12,026 bases of DNA from Pseudomonadota bacterium (lineage in GTDB: Bacteria; Pseudomonadota; Gammaproteobacteria; Pseudomonadales; Azotimanducaceae). Shown here one piece after another: positions 1-7,264 of the stretch. Location of the stretch: the NCBI GenBank assembly GCA_027622495.1, contig JAQBYL010000085.1:1-12026 (forward strand), written 5' to 3'. The notes under the pieces were generated by a model, which was not told the DNA's origin, did not search any database, and saw only the letters and a list, made by a program, of their open reading frames with translations. Position numbers and translations under genes: made by a program. The number at the start of each line of letters is the position of its first letter. The stretch's first letter is position 1.

Positions 1-345
1 ATGGCGGAGCTGGTGGAGGGGATCGATGCAGCACTTGCGCAAAAAAGCCGCGATGAGTGGGGTGTGATCTTCGATGCCGAAGGGCTGATCTGGGGCCCGG
101 TTCTGGGTCTGCACGAAGTCGCCCGGGACCCGCAGGCGCAGGCCATTGGCCTGTTCCCGATACTTGAGGGCAGTGCAGGGGAATATCGCAGTGTTTCAAT
201 TCCTCTGCGTTTTGCCGGTGCCGATGTCGGGCCGAAGGGACCGGCGCCGTCCATCGGCCAGCATTCGGTTGAGGTGCTCGCCAGTCTCGGTTTGAGTGCA
301 CAAGCCATCGATGCATTGGTCAGTCAAGGTGTGATTAAAACCTGA
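1..345 (+). CDS. CaiB/BaiF family (family III) CoA transferase, C-terminal fragment
   Basis: This is the last 114 residues of a CoA transferase that begins before the window; the family is normally about 380-400 residues, so the ATG at base 1 is almost certainly an internal Met. Family III enzymes move CoA between an acyl-CoA and a free carboxylate through an Asp near the N-terminus, which is not visible here. Recognition rests on the characteristic C-terminal pattern: Gly-Pro-Val-Leu followed by an Glu-Val-Ala-x-Asp-Pro-Gln helix (about residues 32-46), a 'Gly-Leu-Phe' turn, a Ser-Ile-Pro-Leu-Arg-Phe strand and a Pro-Ala-Pro-Ser-Ile-Gly-Gln-His segment (about 81-88), which in this family precedes the closing helix. 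The gene stops 83 bases before the sulfatase on the same strand, so the two may be co-transcribed. The acyl substrate cannot be inferred. Confidence 0.9.
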   Translation: MAELVEGIDAALAQKSRDEWGVIFDAEGLIWGPVLGLHEVARDPQAQAIGLFPILEGSAGEYRSVSIPLRFAGADVGPKGPAPSIGQHSVEVLASLGLSAQAIDALVSQGVIKT

Positions 346-379
346 GGAGCCGATTGCACCTGAGGTTGGTTGACGCGAT

Positions 380-395
380 GGGCCTTACCAGGCCC
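380..395. other. short inverted repeat between CoA transferase and sulfatase genes
   Basis: GGGCC (380-384) and GGCCC (391-395) flank a 6-base loop, giving a 5-bp GC hairpin in the 83-base gap. No T tract follows, so it is a poor match to an intrinsic terminator. It lies about 22 bases upstream of the sulfatase ribosome binding site. It could be a weak attenuator or chance. Confidence 0.25.
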
Positions 396-428
396 TGACC
401 TGAAGAGGAGACCCGAAGAGGGCACGAT

Positions 429-1967
429 ATGAGCAGCCAACGACCCAATATTCTGTGGATTGTGACCGATCAGCAGCGCGCTGATCATGTGGGGTTCGGG
501 CACAACAATGTGGTTCGCACCCCCAATCTGGATCGACTGGCGGAAAACGCCACGGTTTTCGACCGGGCTTACGTCGCCAATCCGATCTGCATGCCAAACC
601 GCTGTTCCATGCTCACCGGTCGCGCGCCGTCGGCACACGGCGTGATCTTCAATGATCGTTCGCTGGCCTGGTCGGCAAACACCCTGGTACGGCAACTGAA
701 GAATGACGGCTACAGCACTGCGCTGATCGGCAAGTCCCATCTGCAGCACGGGCTCAGTCGCAACAGCACTGTAGGCAATCGCAAAACACCCGCCATGCGG
801 GATCCGTATCCGAGCGGTTGGAACACGCTCGAGGATCAGGAACGCTACGTCAGCTCAACGCCCGCTATCGAAGACTTTTATGGCTTTGAACATGTGGAGT
901 TCGCACTCGGGCATGGCGACATGGTCACCGGCCACCATTTTCGCTGGGCGGTTGAAAATGGCGCTGACCCGCAAGCTCTGCTGACCGACAATCCGGGTCC
1001 GCAGTGGCCGGCCAGGCAGCGCAGCGAACACTGGTGGCAGGTCTATCAGCCGACCATCGATGAGCGGCACTACTCAACGACCTTTGTTGTTGAGCGCACC
1101 ATTGCAAAGTTAGAAGCCTTGTCGCGCGGTCAGGCACCCTGGTGTGTGGAGGCGTCATTTCCCGATCCGCATCATCCCTTCACCCCGCCCGGAAACTGGT
1201 ACTACCGCCACAAACCCGAAGACATGCCGGTTTCTGACAGCTTCGATGACCCGCTCGGTGACGCGCCGAAACATCTGAAGTTCATCCGTTCCTTGTCGCC
1301 CGGGCCCATGTATGTGCAGATGTTTGGTCCGACCCGCGAACAGGTGCAGGCCAGCATGGCGGCTGAATTCGGCATGATTGAAATGATTGATTCAGGAATT
1401 GGCAAAATTTACGCAGCCCTTGAGCGACTCGGCATGGCAGACAACACCATCGTGATCTTCACCAGCGATCACGGCGATATGTTTGGCGATCATGGTCTGA
1501 TGCTGAAGTGCTGCATGCACTACCAGGGATGTGTTCGGGTTCCGCTGTTCATAGCACTTCCGGGTCGCAGTGGCACGCGGACCAGTGCGCTCGCCAGCAG
1601 CATGGATCTTGCGCCCACAATCCTTGATCTGTGTGGGGTCGATCACTTCAGCGACATACAGGGCCGCAGTCTTGTCCCGGTGCTCGACGATCCCGCAACC
1701 CGGGTTCGCGACAATGTGTACATCGAGGAAGACTTTCCCAACGCGGTGACCATGCGCGGCAACATGCCGCTCAGTGTCCGCACGCTGATCACGGCCGACT
1801 ATCGTCTGACCCGCTATTCAACCGGCGAAGTGGAACTCTTTAATCTCGCAGAAGACACCCGGGAGCTGACCAACCTGGCCGCCGTCGACAAAACCAGAAA
1901 AGCCGATCTGACCGATGCGCTCGCCGGAGCCATGATCGACCACACGAACCTCGCGCGTGCGGAATAA
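429..1967 (+). CDS. sulfatase / phosphonate monoesterase-like hydrolase (formylglycine type)
   Basis: A 512-residue protein of the alkaline phosphatase/type I sulfatase superfamily, which hydrolyses sulfate (or phosphonate/phosphate) monoesters. The N-terminal strand carries the metal ligand region Asn-Ile-Leu-Trp-Ile-Val-Thr-Asp14-Gln. The formylglycine motif is Cys54-Met-Pro56-Asn-Arg58, followed by Ser-Met-Leu-Thr-Gly-Arg, so Cys54 is the residue expected to be converted to formylglycine. The second metal site is Ser-Asp347-His348-Gly-Asp, followed by Lys360; Asp246-Pro-His-His-Pro is another likely active-site loop. The C-terminal 'Leu-Phe-Asn-Leu-Ala-Glu-Asp-Thr' segment is typical of the family. 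There is no signal peptide, because the N-terminus runs straight into the first strand, so the enzyme should be cytoplasmic. An AGAGGG box at 417-422 supports the ATG at 429. The position after Pro is Asn rather than the common Ser. No formylglycine-generating enzyme gene is in the window, and the substrate is unknown. Confidence 0.93.
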   Translation: MSSQRPNILWIVTDQQRADHVGFGHNNVVRTPNLDRLAENATVFDRAYVANPICMPNRCSMLTGRAPSAHGVIFNDRSLAWSANTLVRQLKNDGYSTALIGKSHLQHGLSRNSTVGNRKTPAMRDPYPSGWNTLEDQERYVSSTPAIEDFYGFEHVEFALGHGDMVTGHHFRWAVENGADPQALLTDNPGPQWPARQRSEHWWQVYQPTIDERHYSTTFVVERTIAKLEALSRGQAPWCVEASFPDPHHPFTPPGNWYYRHKPEDMPVSDSFDDPLGDAPKHLKFIRSLSPGPMYVQMFGPTREQVQASMAAEFGMIEMIDSGIGKIYAALERLGMADNTIVIFTSDHGDMFGDHGLMLKCCMHYQGCVRVPLFIALPGRSGTRTSALASSMDLAPTILDLCGVDHFSDIQGRSLVPVLDDPATRVRDNVYIEEDFPNAVTMRGNMPLSVRTLITADYRLTRYSTGEVELFNLAEDTRELTNLAAVDKTRKADLTDALAGAMIDHTNLARAE

Positions 1968-2019
1968 GCGGGTTGCAAAACCAACCGGTGCTGCCCAGAG
2001 TAAACGGCCAGGAAAAGTC

Positions 2020-2024
2020 GGGAG
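2020..2024 (+). promoter_or_regulatory. ribosome binding site that sets a TTG start for the lipoprotein
   Basis: GGGAG lies 8 bases before TTG at 2033. This site and the lipobox spacing downstream argue for TTG 2033 rather than the earlier in-frame TTG at 1973. Confidence 0.6.
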
Positions 2025-2032
2025 AACTTGTT

Positions 2033-2488
2033 TTGATCAGGTTGTTTTTTATCGTGCTGTTGGCTGGCTTGTCAGCGGGTTGTGCGCCGCCGGTTGAGCA
2101 GAAAGCCGCGCCCGCCTACCGCCCGGTCGGGAACATGCTGCAGTTCATGACCTGGGTGCTGGAACCTGCAGCGGATACGCTATGGGATTCCGCAGGTTCA
2201 ATCATTACGGCTGATGGTGAGCAGGATCTTGCACCACAGACCGACGAGCAGTGGCAGATTGTGCGCAGCCAGGCTGCTGTGGTTGCTGAAGCCGGAAATC
2301 TGCTGATGCTGCCTGGTCGGGCAGTGGACGATGAAGCCTGGATGGAATACTCAACCGGCCTGATCGATGCTGGCATCAAGGCGATGCAGGCAGCAGAAGC
2401 AAAGGATGCAGATGCCCTGTTCGAAGCAGGTGCCGGTCTATACCAGGTGTGCCTGGCCTGCCATATGAAATACGTACAGAACCAGTGA
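2033..2488 (+). CDS. cytochrome c'-like lipoprotein with C-terminal haem motif
   Basis: A 151-residue protein if started at TTG 2033. The start gives a short textbook lipoprotein signal: Met-Ile-Arg, a hydrophobic run, then Leu-Ser-Ala-Gly-Cys17 as the lipobox, so the mature protein should be lipid-anchored in the envelope. The single haem-binding motif Cys140-Leu-Ala-Cys143-His144 is only seven residues from the C-terminus, as in class II (cytochrome c'-type) proteins, and the body is alpha-helical with conserved-looking Trp and Met residues early on. It probably binds one covalent haem in the periplasm for electron transfer or ligand sensing; the partner is unknown. An earlier in-frame TTG at 1973 would add 20 polar residues ahead of the signal and lacks a convincing ribosome binding site. 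The stop TGA (2486-2488) overlaps the GTG of the next gene. Confidence 0.82.
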   Translation: MIRLFFIVLLAGLSAGCAPPVEQKAAPAYRPVGNMLQFMTWVLEPAADTLWDSAGSIITADGEQDLAPQTDEQWQIVRSQAAVVAEAGNLLMLPGRAVDDEAWMEYSTGLIDAGIKAMQAAEAKDADALFEAGAGLYQVCLACHMKYVQNQ

Positions 2489-3048
2489 GCGAGCCCGGCA
2501 GCGTCGCGACACCATCGATGAAAAGCCTGCTGACTTCGCTGGGTCTGGCCATCGGTGTGGCTACAATCATTCTGGTGACGCTCATTCTGCCCGCGGAATA
2601 TGGGATCGATCCACTGGGCACTGGCAGGTGGCTGGGTCTGTCCCGTCTTACCAACTCGTCCGCAGGAATCAACGAACTGCAGACCGGCAGTTACAACACA
2701 GACCGCTTCGAGTTCACCCTGGCGCCCTTTGAGTCCCTCGAATACAAATACCGGCTCGAAGCACATGCGGCGGTGGTATACAGCTGGAGTGCATCCGAGG
2801 CGGTGGTGTTTGATCTGCACGCCGAACCGGACGGCGCCGAGGCCGGCTATGCAGAGAGTTTCGAGACCGGCCGCGAAGCAAAGCGCAACGGAACCTATAC
2901 CGCACCGTTCAGCGGCATTCATGGCTGGTTCTTTGAAAACCGCAGTCAGACCGACGTCAAGGTGGTCCTGAACAGCGCTGGTTTTTTCAACCACGCCAAG
3001 GAGTTCCGTGGGGGTGGTGAGTTCGAGTACAGATTCGCTGTTGACTGA
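2485..3048 (+). CDS. membrane-anchored hypothetical protein ('transmembrane anchor protein' family)
   Basis: A 187-residue protein with one N-terminal membrane helix (about residues 15-35) ending in Leu-Pro-Ala-Glu-Tyr-Gly-Ile-Asp-Pro-Leu-Gly-Thr-Gly. I recognise that segment from proteins usually labelled transmembrane anchor protein, which have no established function. The rest should form a beta-rich periplasmic domain; its conserved-looking parts are Tyr-Ser-Trp-Ser-Ala and, near the end, Thr-Ala-Pro-Phe-Ser-Gly-Ile-His-Gly-Trp-Phe-Phe-Glu-Asn. I chose GTG 2485 because it overlaps the upstream TGA (GTGA), indicating translational coupling to the cytochrome lipoprotein, and because relatives have about a dozen residues before the helix. 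An ATG at 2518 is the alternative and would begin right at the helix. The coupling suggests the two proteins work together at the membrane. This is inference. Confidence 0.75.
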   Translation: MSEPGSVATPSMKSLLTSLGLAIGVATIILVTLILPAEYGIDPLGTGRWLGLSRLTNSSAGINELQTGSYNTDRFEFTLAPFESLEYKYRLEAHAAVVYSWSASEAVVFDLHAEPDGAEAGYAESFETGREAKRNGTYTAPFSGIHGWFFENRSQTDVKVVLNSAGFFNHAKEFRGGGEFEYRFAVD

Positions 3049-3137
3049 TTCGAAACAGCTTTGTCGTTGCGCGGGGGCTGTGGTTTCGCGCCTTGCCGGG
3101 GAAGGGGCATCATGCCCGCTTGCCGAACCTGGAGTGG
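3049..3137. other. gap with GC-rich inverted repeats
   Basis: Two small inverted repeats are visible: GCGCG (3069-3073) with CGCGC (3087-3091), and GGGCAT (3105-3110) with ATGCCC (3112-3117) around a single base. Neither is followed by a T tract. They could slow or end transcription between the anchor-protein gene and the YhcB-like gene, but no clear terminator or promoter can be named. Confidence 0.3.
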
Positions 3138-3980
3138 ATGACGTTGTATTCGATTGAATCGGTAATCGGACTTGCCGTTGGAGCGGCCGCACTTGGTGCA
3201 TTGATTGCATTCCTGCTGAGCCGGCGTGGATCCTCGAAGAAACGGCTTCAAGACCTCGAAAGCCGACTGGAAGTGACTCAGGAAGAACTGGAGGGCGCCC
3301 GTTCCGAACTCACCGACTATCGCCAGGACGTGTTCGAACAGTTCAGTGAAACGGCTGTCAAGTTCAAGGCACTCAACGATACCTATTCCGACCTGCATCA
3401 GCAGCTGGCCAACAGCGCTCGACTGCTGTGTGGCGATGAGGCAAAAGGGGTGCTTCTTGAAGGTCCGCAAATGCTTGCCCTGGGGTCCGCCCCCGCTGAC
3501 GTGCAAGCCGCGGATCAAACAGATGTTGAGGAGGTTCCCGATGCAGACGAAGGAATCAACCCGGACGCCGAAATCGGTGACGAATTCGAACAGCAGAACG
3601 CATTCGGTGAGCTCACCGGTGTAAAGCCCGACCAGGTAGATGAAGATCTGGAGGCAGACAGTGCATCGATCGTCGAAGAAGCACCGGAAAAAACCAGAGG
3701 TAAAACCGAACCCGCGCAGGCGGATGCAGAGGTGATCGATCCGTCTGAGGATGAGATCAAGGATCCACCCTCAGCAATCGTCGGCAGAGAACGGCCGTCT
3801 TCCAACGATCTCGAACGGGTTGATGAAGAGATCGTCGTCGAAGAAGTCCCGGTGCTGAGTGATATCGCGACGTCAGAAGAAGCAGCTAAAGAATCGCAGA
3901 TTGACGGCCAGGTTCCCACATCAACCATTGAACGCGCGCTCAATGTTCGACGGGACAAGGACAGGCATCAACGCGGCTAG
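3138..3980 (+). CDS. YhcB/ZapG-like inner membrane protein (DUF1043) with long acidic tail
   Basis: A 280-residue protein. Residues about 5-27 form one membrane helix, followed by a basic patch (Arg-Arg-Gly-Ser-Ser-Lys-Lys-Arg) and a coiled coil (about 32-95) with the DUF1043 pattern: Glu-Leu-x-x-Tyr-Arg-x-x-Val-x-x-x-Phe-x-x-Thr-Ala, then Leu-x-x-Thr-Tyr-x-x-Leu-x-x-x-Leu-Ala. In E. coli, YhcB/ZapG (132 residues, from memory) links cell division and envelope growth. The region after about residue 100 has no counterpart in the short family members. It is rich in Glu and Asp, poor in hydrophobic residues and likely disordered, ending in a short basic stretch (Arg-Arg-Asp-Lys-Asp-Arg-His-Gln-Arg). 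I prefer ATG 3138, with GGAG at 3131-3134, although that spacing is short; an upstream in-frame ATG at 3093 would place 15 polar residues before the helix. It is 30 bases upstream of the next gene. Confidence 0.82.
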   Translation: MTLYSIESVIGLAVGAAALGALIAFLLSRRGSSKKRLQDLESRLEVTQEELEGARSELTDYRQDVFEQFSETAVKFKALNDTYSDLHQQLANSARLLCGDEAKGVLLEGPQMLALGSAPADVQAADQTDVEEVPDADEGINPDAEIGDEFEQQNAFGELTGVKPDQVDEDLEADSASIVEEAPEKTRGKTEPAQADAEVIDPSEDEIKDPPSAIVGRERPSSNDLERVDEEIVVEEVPVLSDIATSEEAAKESQIDGQVPTSTIERALNVRRDKDRHQRG

Positions 3981-4010
3981 CTTGAACCCAACACAGGTGA
4001 GGAATTCCTG

Positions 4011-5531
4011 ATGATCGAGATGGAGACCATCGACTTTCTGACGAGCCTCCTGACACGCCTTTTCGTCCTGTCGCTGCTGGCAGGTGTTCTGACCATCGTT
4101 GTGCTTTACATCATTGACGTGCGTCAGACCGAACACGCGATCCGGCGTAACTACCCGGTCGTGGGTCGCTTCAGATACCTGTTCGAACATCTGGGTGAGT
4201 TTTTCCGTCAGTATTTCTTCTCCATGGACCGCGAAGAAATGCCTTTCAACCGTGCAGAACGGTCGTGGGCGTACCGCGCTGCCAAGGGCGAAGACACTAC
4301 CGTTGCCTTCGGCTCGACCAGGGATCTTCGCCCGGTGGGTTCGATCCTGTTCGTCAACTGTGCTTACCCGACGCTGGATGAAGATGCACAGCCCACTACG
4401 TTCGTAACGATGGGACCCTATTGTGCGAAGCCGTATTCGATGGACTCGGTATTCAACATTTCCGGGATGAGCTTCGGTTCTATTTCCAAGCCTGCCGTCC
4501 AGGCGCTCTCTGCCGGAGCTAAAAAAGCCGGGATCTGGATGAATACCGGCGAAGGGGGTTTGTCGCCCTATCACCTGGAAGGCGGGGCAGATATCGTTTT
4601 TCAGATCGGTACCGCCAAGTACGGCGTGCGCGATGCACTGGGTGGCTTGAGCGATGATCGCTTGCGCGAGCTTGCCGCCCATGAACAGGTAAAGATGTTC
4701 GAGATCAAACTCAGTCAGGGTGCCAAACCAGGCAAGGGCGGCATCCTGCCCGGTGAAAAGGTTACAGCGGAGATTGCCCGCATCCGGGCAATTGAGGTGG
4801 GGGTCAGTTCCATCAGTCCCAATCGACATCCCGAAGTCAAATCGGCGGCCGGTTTGCTCGACATGATCCACCGGGTCAGATCAGTAACAAGCAAGCCAAC
4901 GGGAATCAAGGTAGCTATCGGTGCCACTGCCTGGTTAGACGATCTGTGCCGCGAGATCAATCGTCGCGGTATCGAGTCGGCACCTGATTTCATAACCATC
5001 GACAGTGCGGATGGCGGTACCGGTGCAGCACCCATGAGCCTTATCGACTTCGTCGGTCTGCCCATCAAAGAAAGCCTGCCGTTGGTTGTAGACATACTTA
5101 CCTCGCACGGTGTACGGGATCGCATCAAGGTGATCGCGAGTGGCAAACTGATCACACCCGCACAGGCAGCCTGGGCGCTTTGTGTTGGCGCCGACTTCAT
5201 CGTCTCCGCCAGAGGTTTCATGTTTGCCTTAGGTTGTATTCAGGCATTGCAGTGCAACAAAAACACCTGTCCTACCGGTATTACCACCCACGACAAGAAA
5301 CTTCAGCGTGGGTTGAACGTAATCGACAAAACCGAGCGGGTGGCGAGTTATGCGACGGCCATGCGCAAAGAGATACATATCATCGCCCATTCGTGTGGTG
5401 TTTCTGAACCACGCAAACTCAAGCGTTTGCATGCAAGGATTGTTGGCAATGACGGGAGATCGACACCACTTGACGAACTGTATCCGGAACAGGTGCCGAG
5501 CACCCGGGCAGCAGTGGTTGCTTACGACTGA
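4011..5531 (+). CDS. FMN-binding glutamate synthase-domain protein, membrane anchored
   Basis: A 506-residue protein consisting of an N-terminal membrane helix (about residues 10-35) fused to the FMN-binding synthase domain of glutamate synthase, without the glutaminase domain that supplies ammonia in true GltB. Visible hallmarks are Ser-Gly-Met-Ser-Phe-Gly-Ser-Ile-Ser, Gly-Glu-Gly-Gly-Leu-Ser, Lys-Pro-Gly-Lys-Gly-Gly-Ile-Leu-Pro, Asp-Gly-Gly-Thr-Gly-Ala-Ala-Pro and the iron-sulfur motif Cys409-x5-Cys415-x4-Cys420 followed by Pro-Thr-Gly-Ile. These imply FMN and a [3Fe-4S] cluster are both kept. Such stand-alone proteins are common in bacteria and their reaction is not established; they may be flavin-dependent oxidoreductases rather than glutamate synthases. 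GAGGA at 3999-4003 supports ATG 4011. Translation runs from an ATG-ATC start into a mostly cytoplasmic protein. The gene stands 48 bases before the TPR gene and may share a transcript with it. Confidence 0.93.
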   Translation: MIEMETIDFLTSLLTRLFVLSLLAGVLTIVVLYIIDVRQTEHAIRRNYPVVGRFRYLFEHLGEFFRQYFFSMDREEMPFNRAERSWAYRAAKGEDTTVAFGSTRDLRPVGSILFVNCAYPTLDEDAQPTTFVTMGPYCAKPYSMDSVFNISGMSFGSISKPAVQALSAGAKKAGIWMNTGEGGLSPYHLEGGADIVFQIGTAKYGVRDALGGLSDDRLRELAAHEQVKMFEIKLSQGAKPGKGGILPGEKVTAEIARIRAIEVGVSSISPNRHPEVKSAAGLLDMIHRVRSVTSKPTGIKVAIGATAWLDDLCREINRRGIESAPDFITIDSADGGTGAAPMSLIDFVGLPIKESLPLVVDILTSHGVRDRIKVIASGKLITPAQAAWALCVGADFIVSARGFMFALGCIQALQCNKNTCPTGITTHDKKLQRGLNVIDKTERVASYATAMRKEIHIIAHSCGVSEPRKLKRLHARIVGNDGRSTPLDELYPEQVPSTRAAVVAYD

Positions 5532-5579
5532 AAGAACAAACCGCACAACGTAATTCAGCGAGGGGATAGGAAAAAGAAG

Positions 5580-7232
5580 ATGAATAAGTTACTCATATCT
5601 GTTGCGGCACTACTGCTGTCTGGCACGCTCCAGGCCATGGTTCACGACCCCGTTGCGATCGACGCCGATCCTGCTGTTGCGACATCTCCCATTGCGCCTT
5701 CTCTCACTGATCTTGGCGACTACAGCATGCCTGTCACAACTTCCGTTGCGGCATCACAGCAGTTCTTTGATCAGGGGCTTCGACTAACCTATGGGTTCAA
5801 TCACTCAGAAGCGTTGCGTGCATTTAAAGAGGCAGTGCGTCTGGACCCGGACAATGCCATGGCCTATTGGGGCTGGGCATTGGTTTTAGGCCCTAACATC
5901 AACCTTCCGATGCAGGCGGATGTTGCGGAACAGGCGTTCGCAGCCATGCAGAAGGCCATTGCGCGCAAAGACAGGGTATCCCGGAGGGAACAGGCCTGGA
6001 TCGATGCCCTGAGCGAGCGTTATGCCCCAGTGGCACCCGACAACCGGCGTGACCTGGACGAAGCCTACGCAAGTGCCATGGGTGAGTTGATCCGGCAATA
6101 TCCTGATGATTTAGATGCGCGCACGCTGTATGGCGCAGCCCTCATGAACCTGTCGCCGTGGGACTACTGGCAGGGCGATGGCAGACCGAAGCCGACAACC
6201 GTTGAGATTATGCAGAATTTCGAACGTGTCCTGGCAGCGGATCCTCGACATCCGGGAGCACTGCACTACTACATTCATACGGTTGAAGTGGCACAGCCAG
6301 ATAAAGCAGTGACCGCGGCCGACACCCTACTGAACCTGATGCCCGGTGCCGGCCACATGGTTCACATGCCTTCGCATATCTATATGCGTGTCGGGCGATA
6401 CCAGGATTCCTATGATGCTAACCGGCGTGCATCGGATGCCGATGCCCAGTACATCGCGCAATGTAATGCCCAGGGTATTTACCCGCTCAACTACTATCCC
6501 CACAACCTGCACTTTCTGGTCTGGTCAGCGATGTTCCAGGGGCGCAGTGAAGCAGCCCTTGCAGGCGCGCGGGAAGTTGAAAGCAAGATTCCGGATGAGT
6601 TCGCCCATGGCTCGGCAGAGATCTTCCGATCACAGCCCATGTACGTGATGGTCCGTTTTGGTTTGTGGGATCAGGCGCTCGCCGAACCCCGGCCTGCGGA
6701 TCATCTGAGCTTCATGAATGGCGTATGGCACTACATGCGCGGTATGGCCTACATCAACACTGGCAAGCGTCGCCAGGCAGAGCGGGAACTCAAATCGCTG
6801 CGACGCCTGCAAAAAAATCTGGATGACGACTACATTGTCGGCTTTGGCACAGTGACGCGTCTGCTGACGATTGCCGAACTGGTGTTGACGGGCGAGATCA
6901 GCGCGAAGCGCAATCGCTATGATGATGCTATTGCGAGTCTGTCGCGTGCAGTGAGGCTGGAAGATTCGCTTCTATACAGTGAACCGCCGGACTTGTATTT
7001 CCCAACTCGTCACGTGCTCGGTGCGGTATTGATGGACGCGGGTTTGCCTGTCGAGGCTGCCACCGTCTACTGGCAGGATTTGAGAAAAAATCCTGAAAAC
7101 GGTTACTCCCTCTTCGGGTTGAGCCGGGCATTTGATGCGCTCGGTGACCAGTCATCGGCCATGCAGTTTCAGAAACGGTTTACCCAGGCCTGGTCTTCGG
7201 CAGACGTTGATCTGAAAAGCTCACGGTTCTGA
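5580..7232 (+). CDS. exported tetratricopeptide-repeat protein
   Basis: A 550-residue protein with a signal peptide (Met-Asn-Lys-Leu-Leu, hydrophobic core, probable cleavage after Leu-Gln-Ala19), so it should act in the periplasm or outside. The clearest TPR unit is around residues 62-100 (a helix with Phe-Asn-His-Ser-Glu-Ala-Leu-Arg-Ala-Phe-Lys-Glu-Ala-Val, then Leu-Asp-Pro-Asp-Asn-Ala). Further helical repeats follow, with an Ala-Asp-Pro-Arg-His-Pro-Gly-Ala-Leu turn near 221-229 and a last unit near 450-530. A distinctive stretch at 258-271 (Gly-His-Met-Val-His-Met-Pro-Ser-His-Ile-Tyr-Met-Arg-Val) holds three closely spaced His residues, together with His227 and His232 just upstream. I recognise the general family, which is widespread and uncharacterised; a scaffold role is usual for TPRs, but the His cluster could bind metal. 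An A/G-rich leader (AGGGGATAGG, 5561-5570) precedes the ATG. The stop may overlap the MFS start. Confidence 0.85.
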   Translation: MNKLLISVAALLLSGTLQAMVHDPVAIDADPAVATSPIAPSLTDLGDYSMPVTTSVAASQQFFDQGLRLTYGFNHSEALRAFKEAVRLDPDNAMAYWGWALVLGPNINLPMQADVAEQAFAAMQKAIARKDRVSRREQAWIDALSERYAPVAPDNRRDLDEAYASAMGELIRQYPDDLDARTLYGAALMNLSPWDYWQGDGRPKPTTVEIMQNFERVLAADPRHPGALHYYIHTVEVAQPDKAVTAADTLLNLMPGAGHMVHMPSHIYMRVGRYQDSYDANRRASDADAQYIAQCNAQGIYPLNYYPHNLHFLVWSAMFQGRSEAALAGAREVESKIPDEFAHGSAEIFRSQPMYVMVRFGLWDQALAEPRPADHLSFMNGVWHYMRGMAYINTGKRRQAERELKSLRRLQKNLDDDYIVGFGTVTRLLTIAELVLTGEISAKRNRYDDAIASLSRAVRLEDSLLYSEPPDLYFPTRHVLGAVLMDAGLPVEAATVYWQDLRKNPENGYSLFGLSRAFDALGDQSSAMQFQKRFTQAWSSADVDLKSSRF

Positions 7233-7264
7233 CAATCGGTAAACGGCGCCTTTACTATGGTTGG

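Noticed and set aside
1973..2032. Earlier TTG start for the cytochrome-like lipoprotein
   Set aside because: It would put 20 polar residues before the signal peptide; TTG 2033 has GGGAG at the right distance and gives a normal lipoprotein signal length.
3105..3117. GGGCAT/ATGCCC palindrome as an intrinsic terminator or operator
   Set aside because: There is no T tract, the loop is only one to three bases, and a single occurrence cannot be linked to a known regulator.
2116..3210. Long minus-strand open frame of 364 codons opposite the cytochrome and anchor-protein genes
   Set aside because: Its translation shows no recognisable domain and is low-quality (Cys, Ser and Arg-rich), and both plus-strand genes it overlaps have clear family motifs.
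3921..4871. Minus-strand open frame of 316 codons opposite the glutamate-synthase-like gene
   Set aside because: It is a shadow of a strongly conserved plus-strand gene and has no domain or ribosome binding site that I can see.
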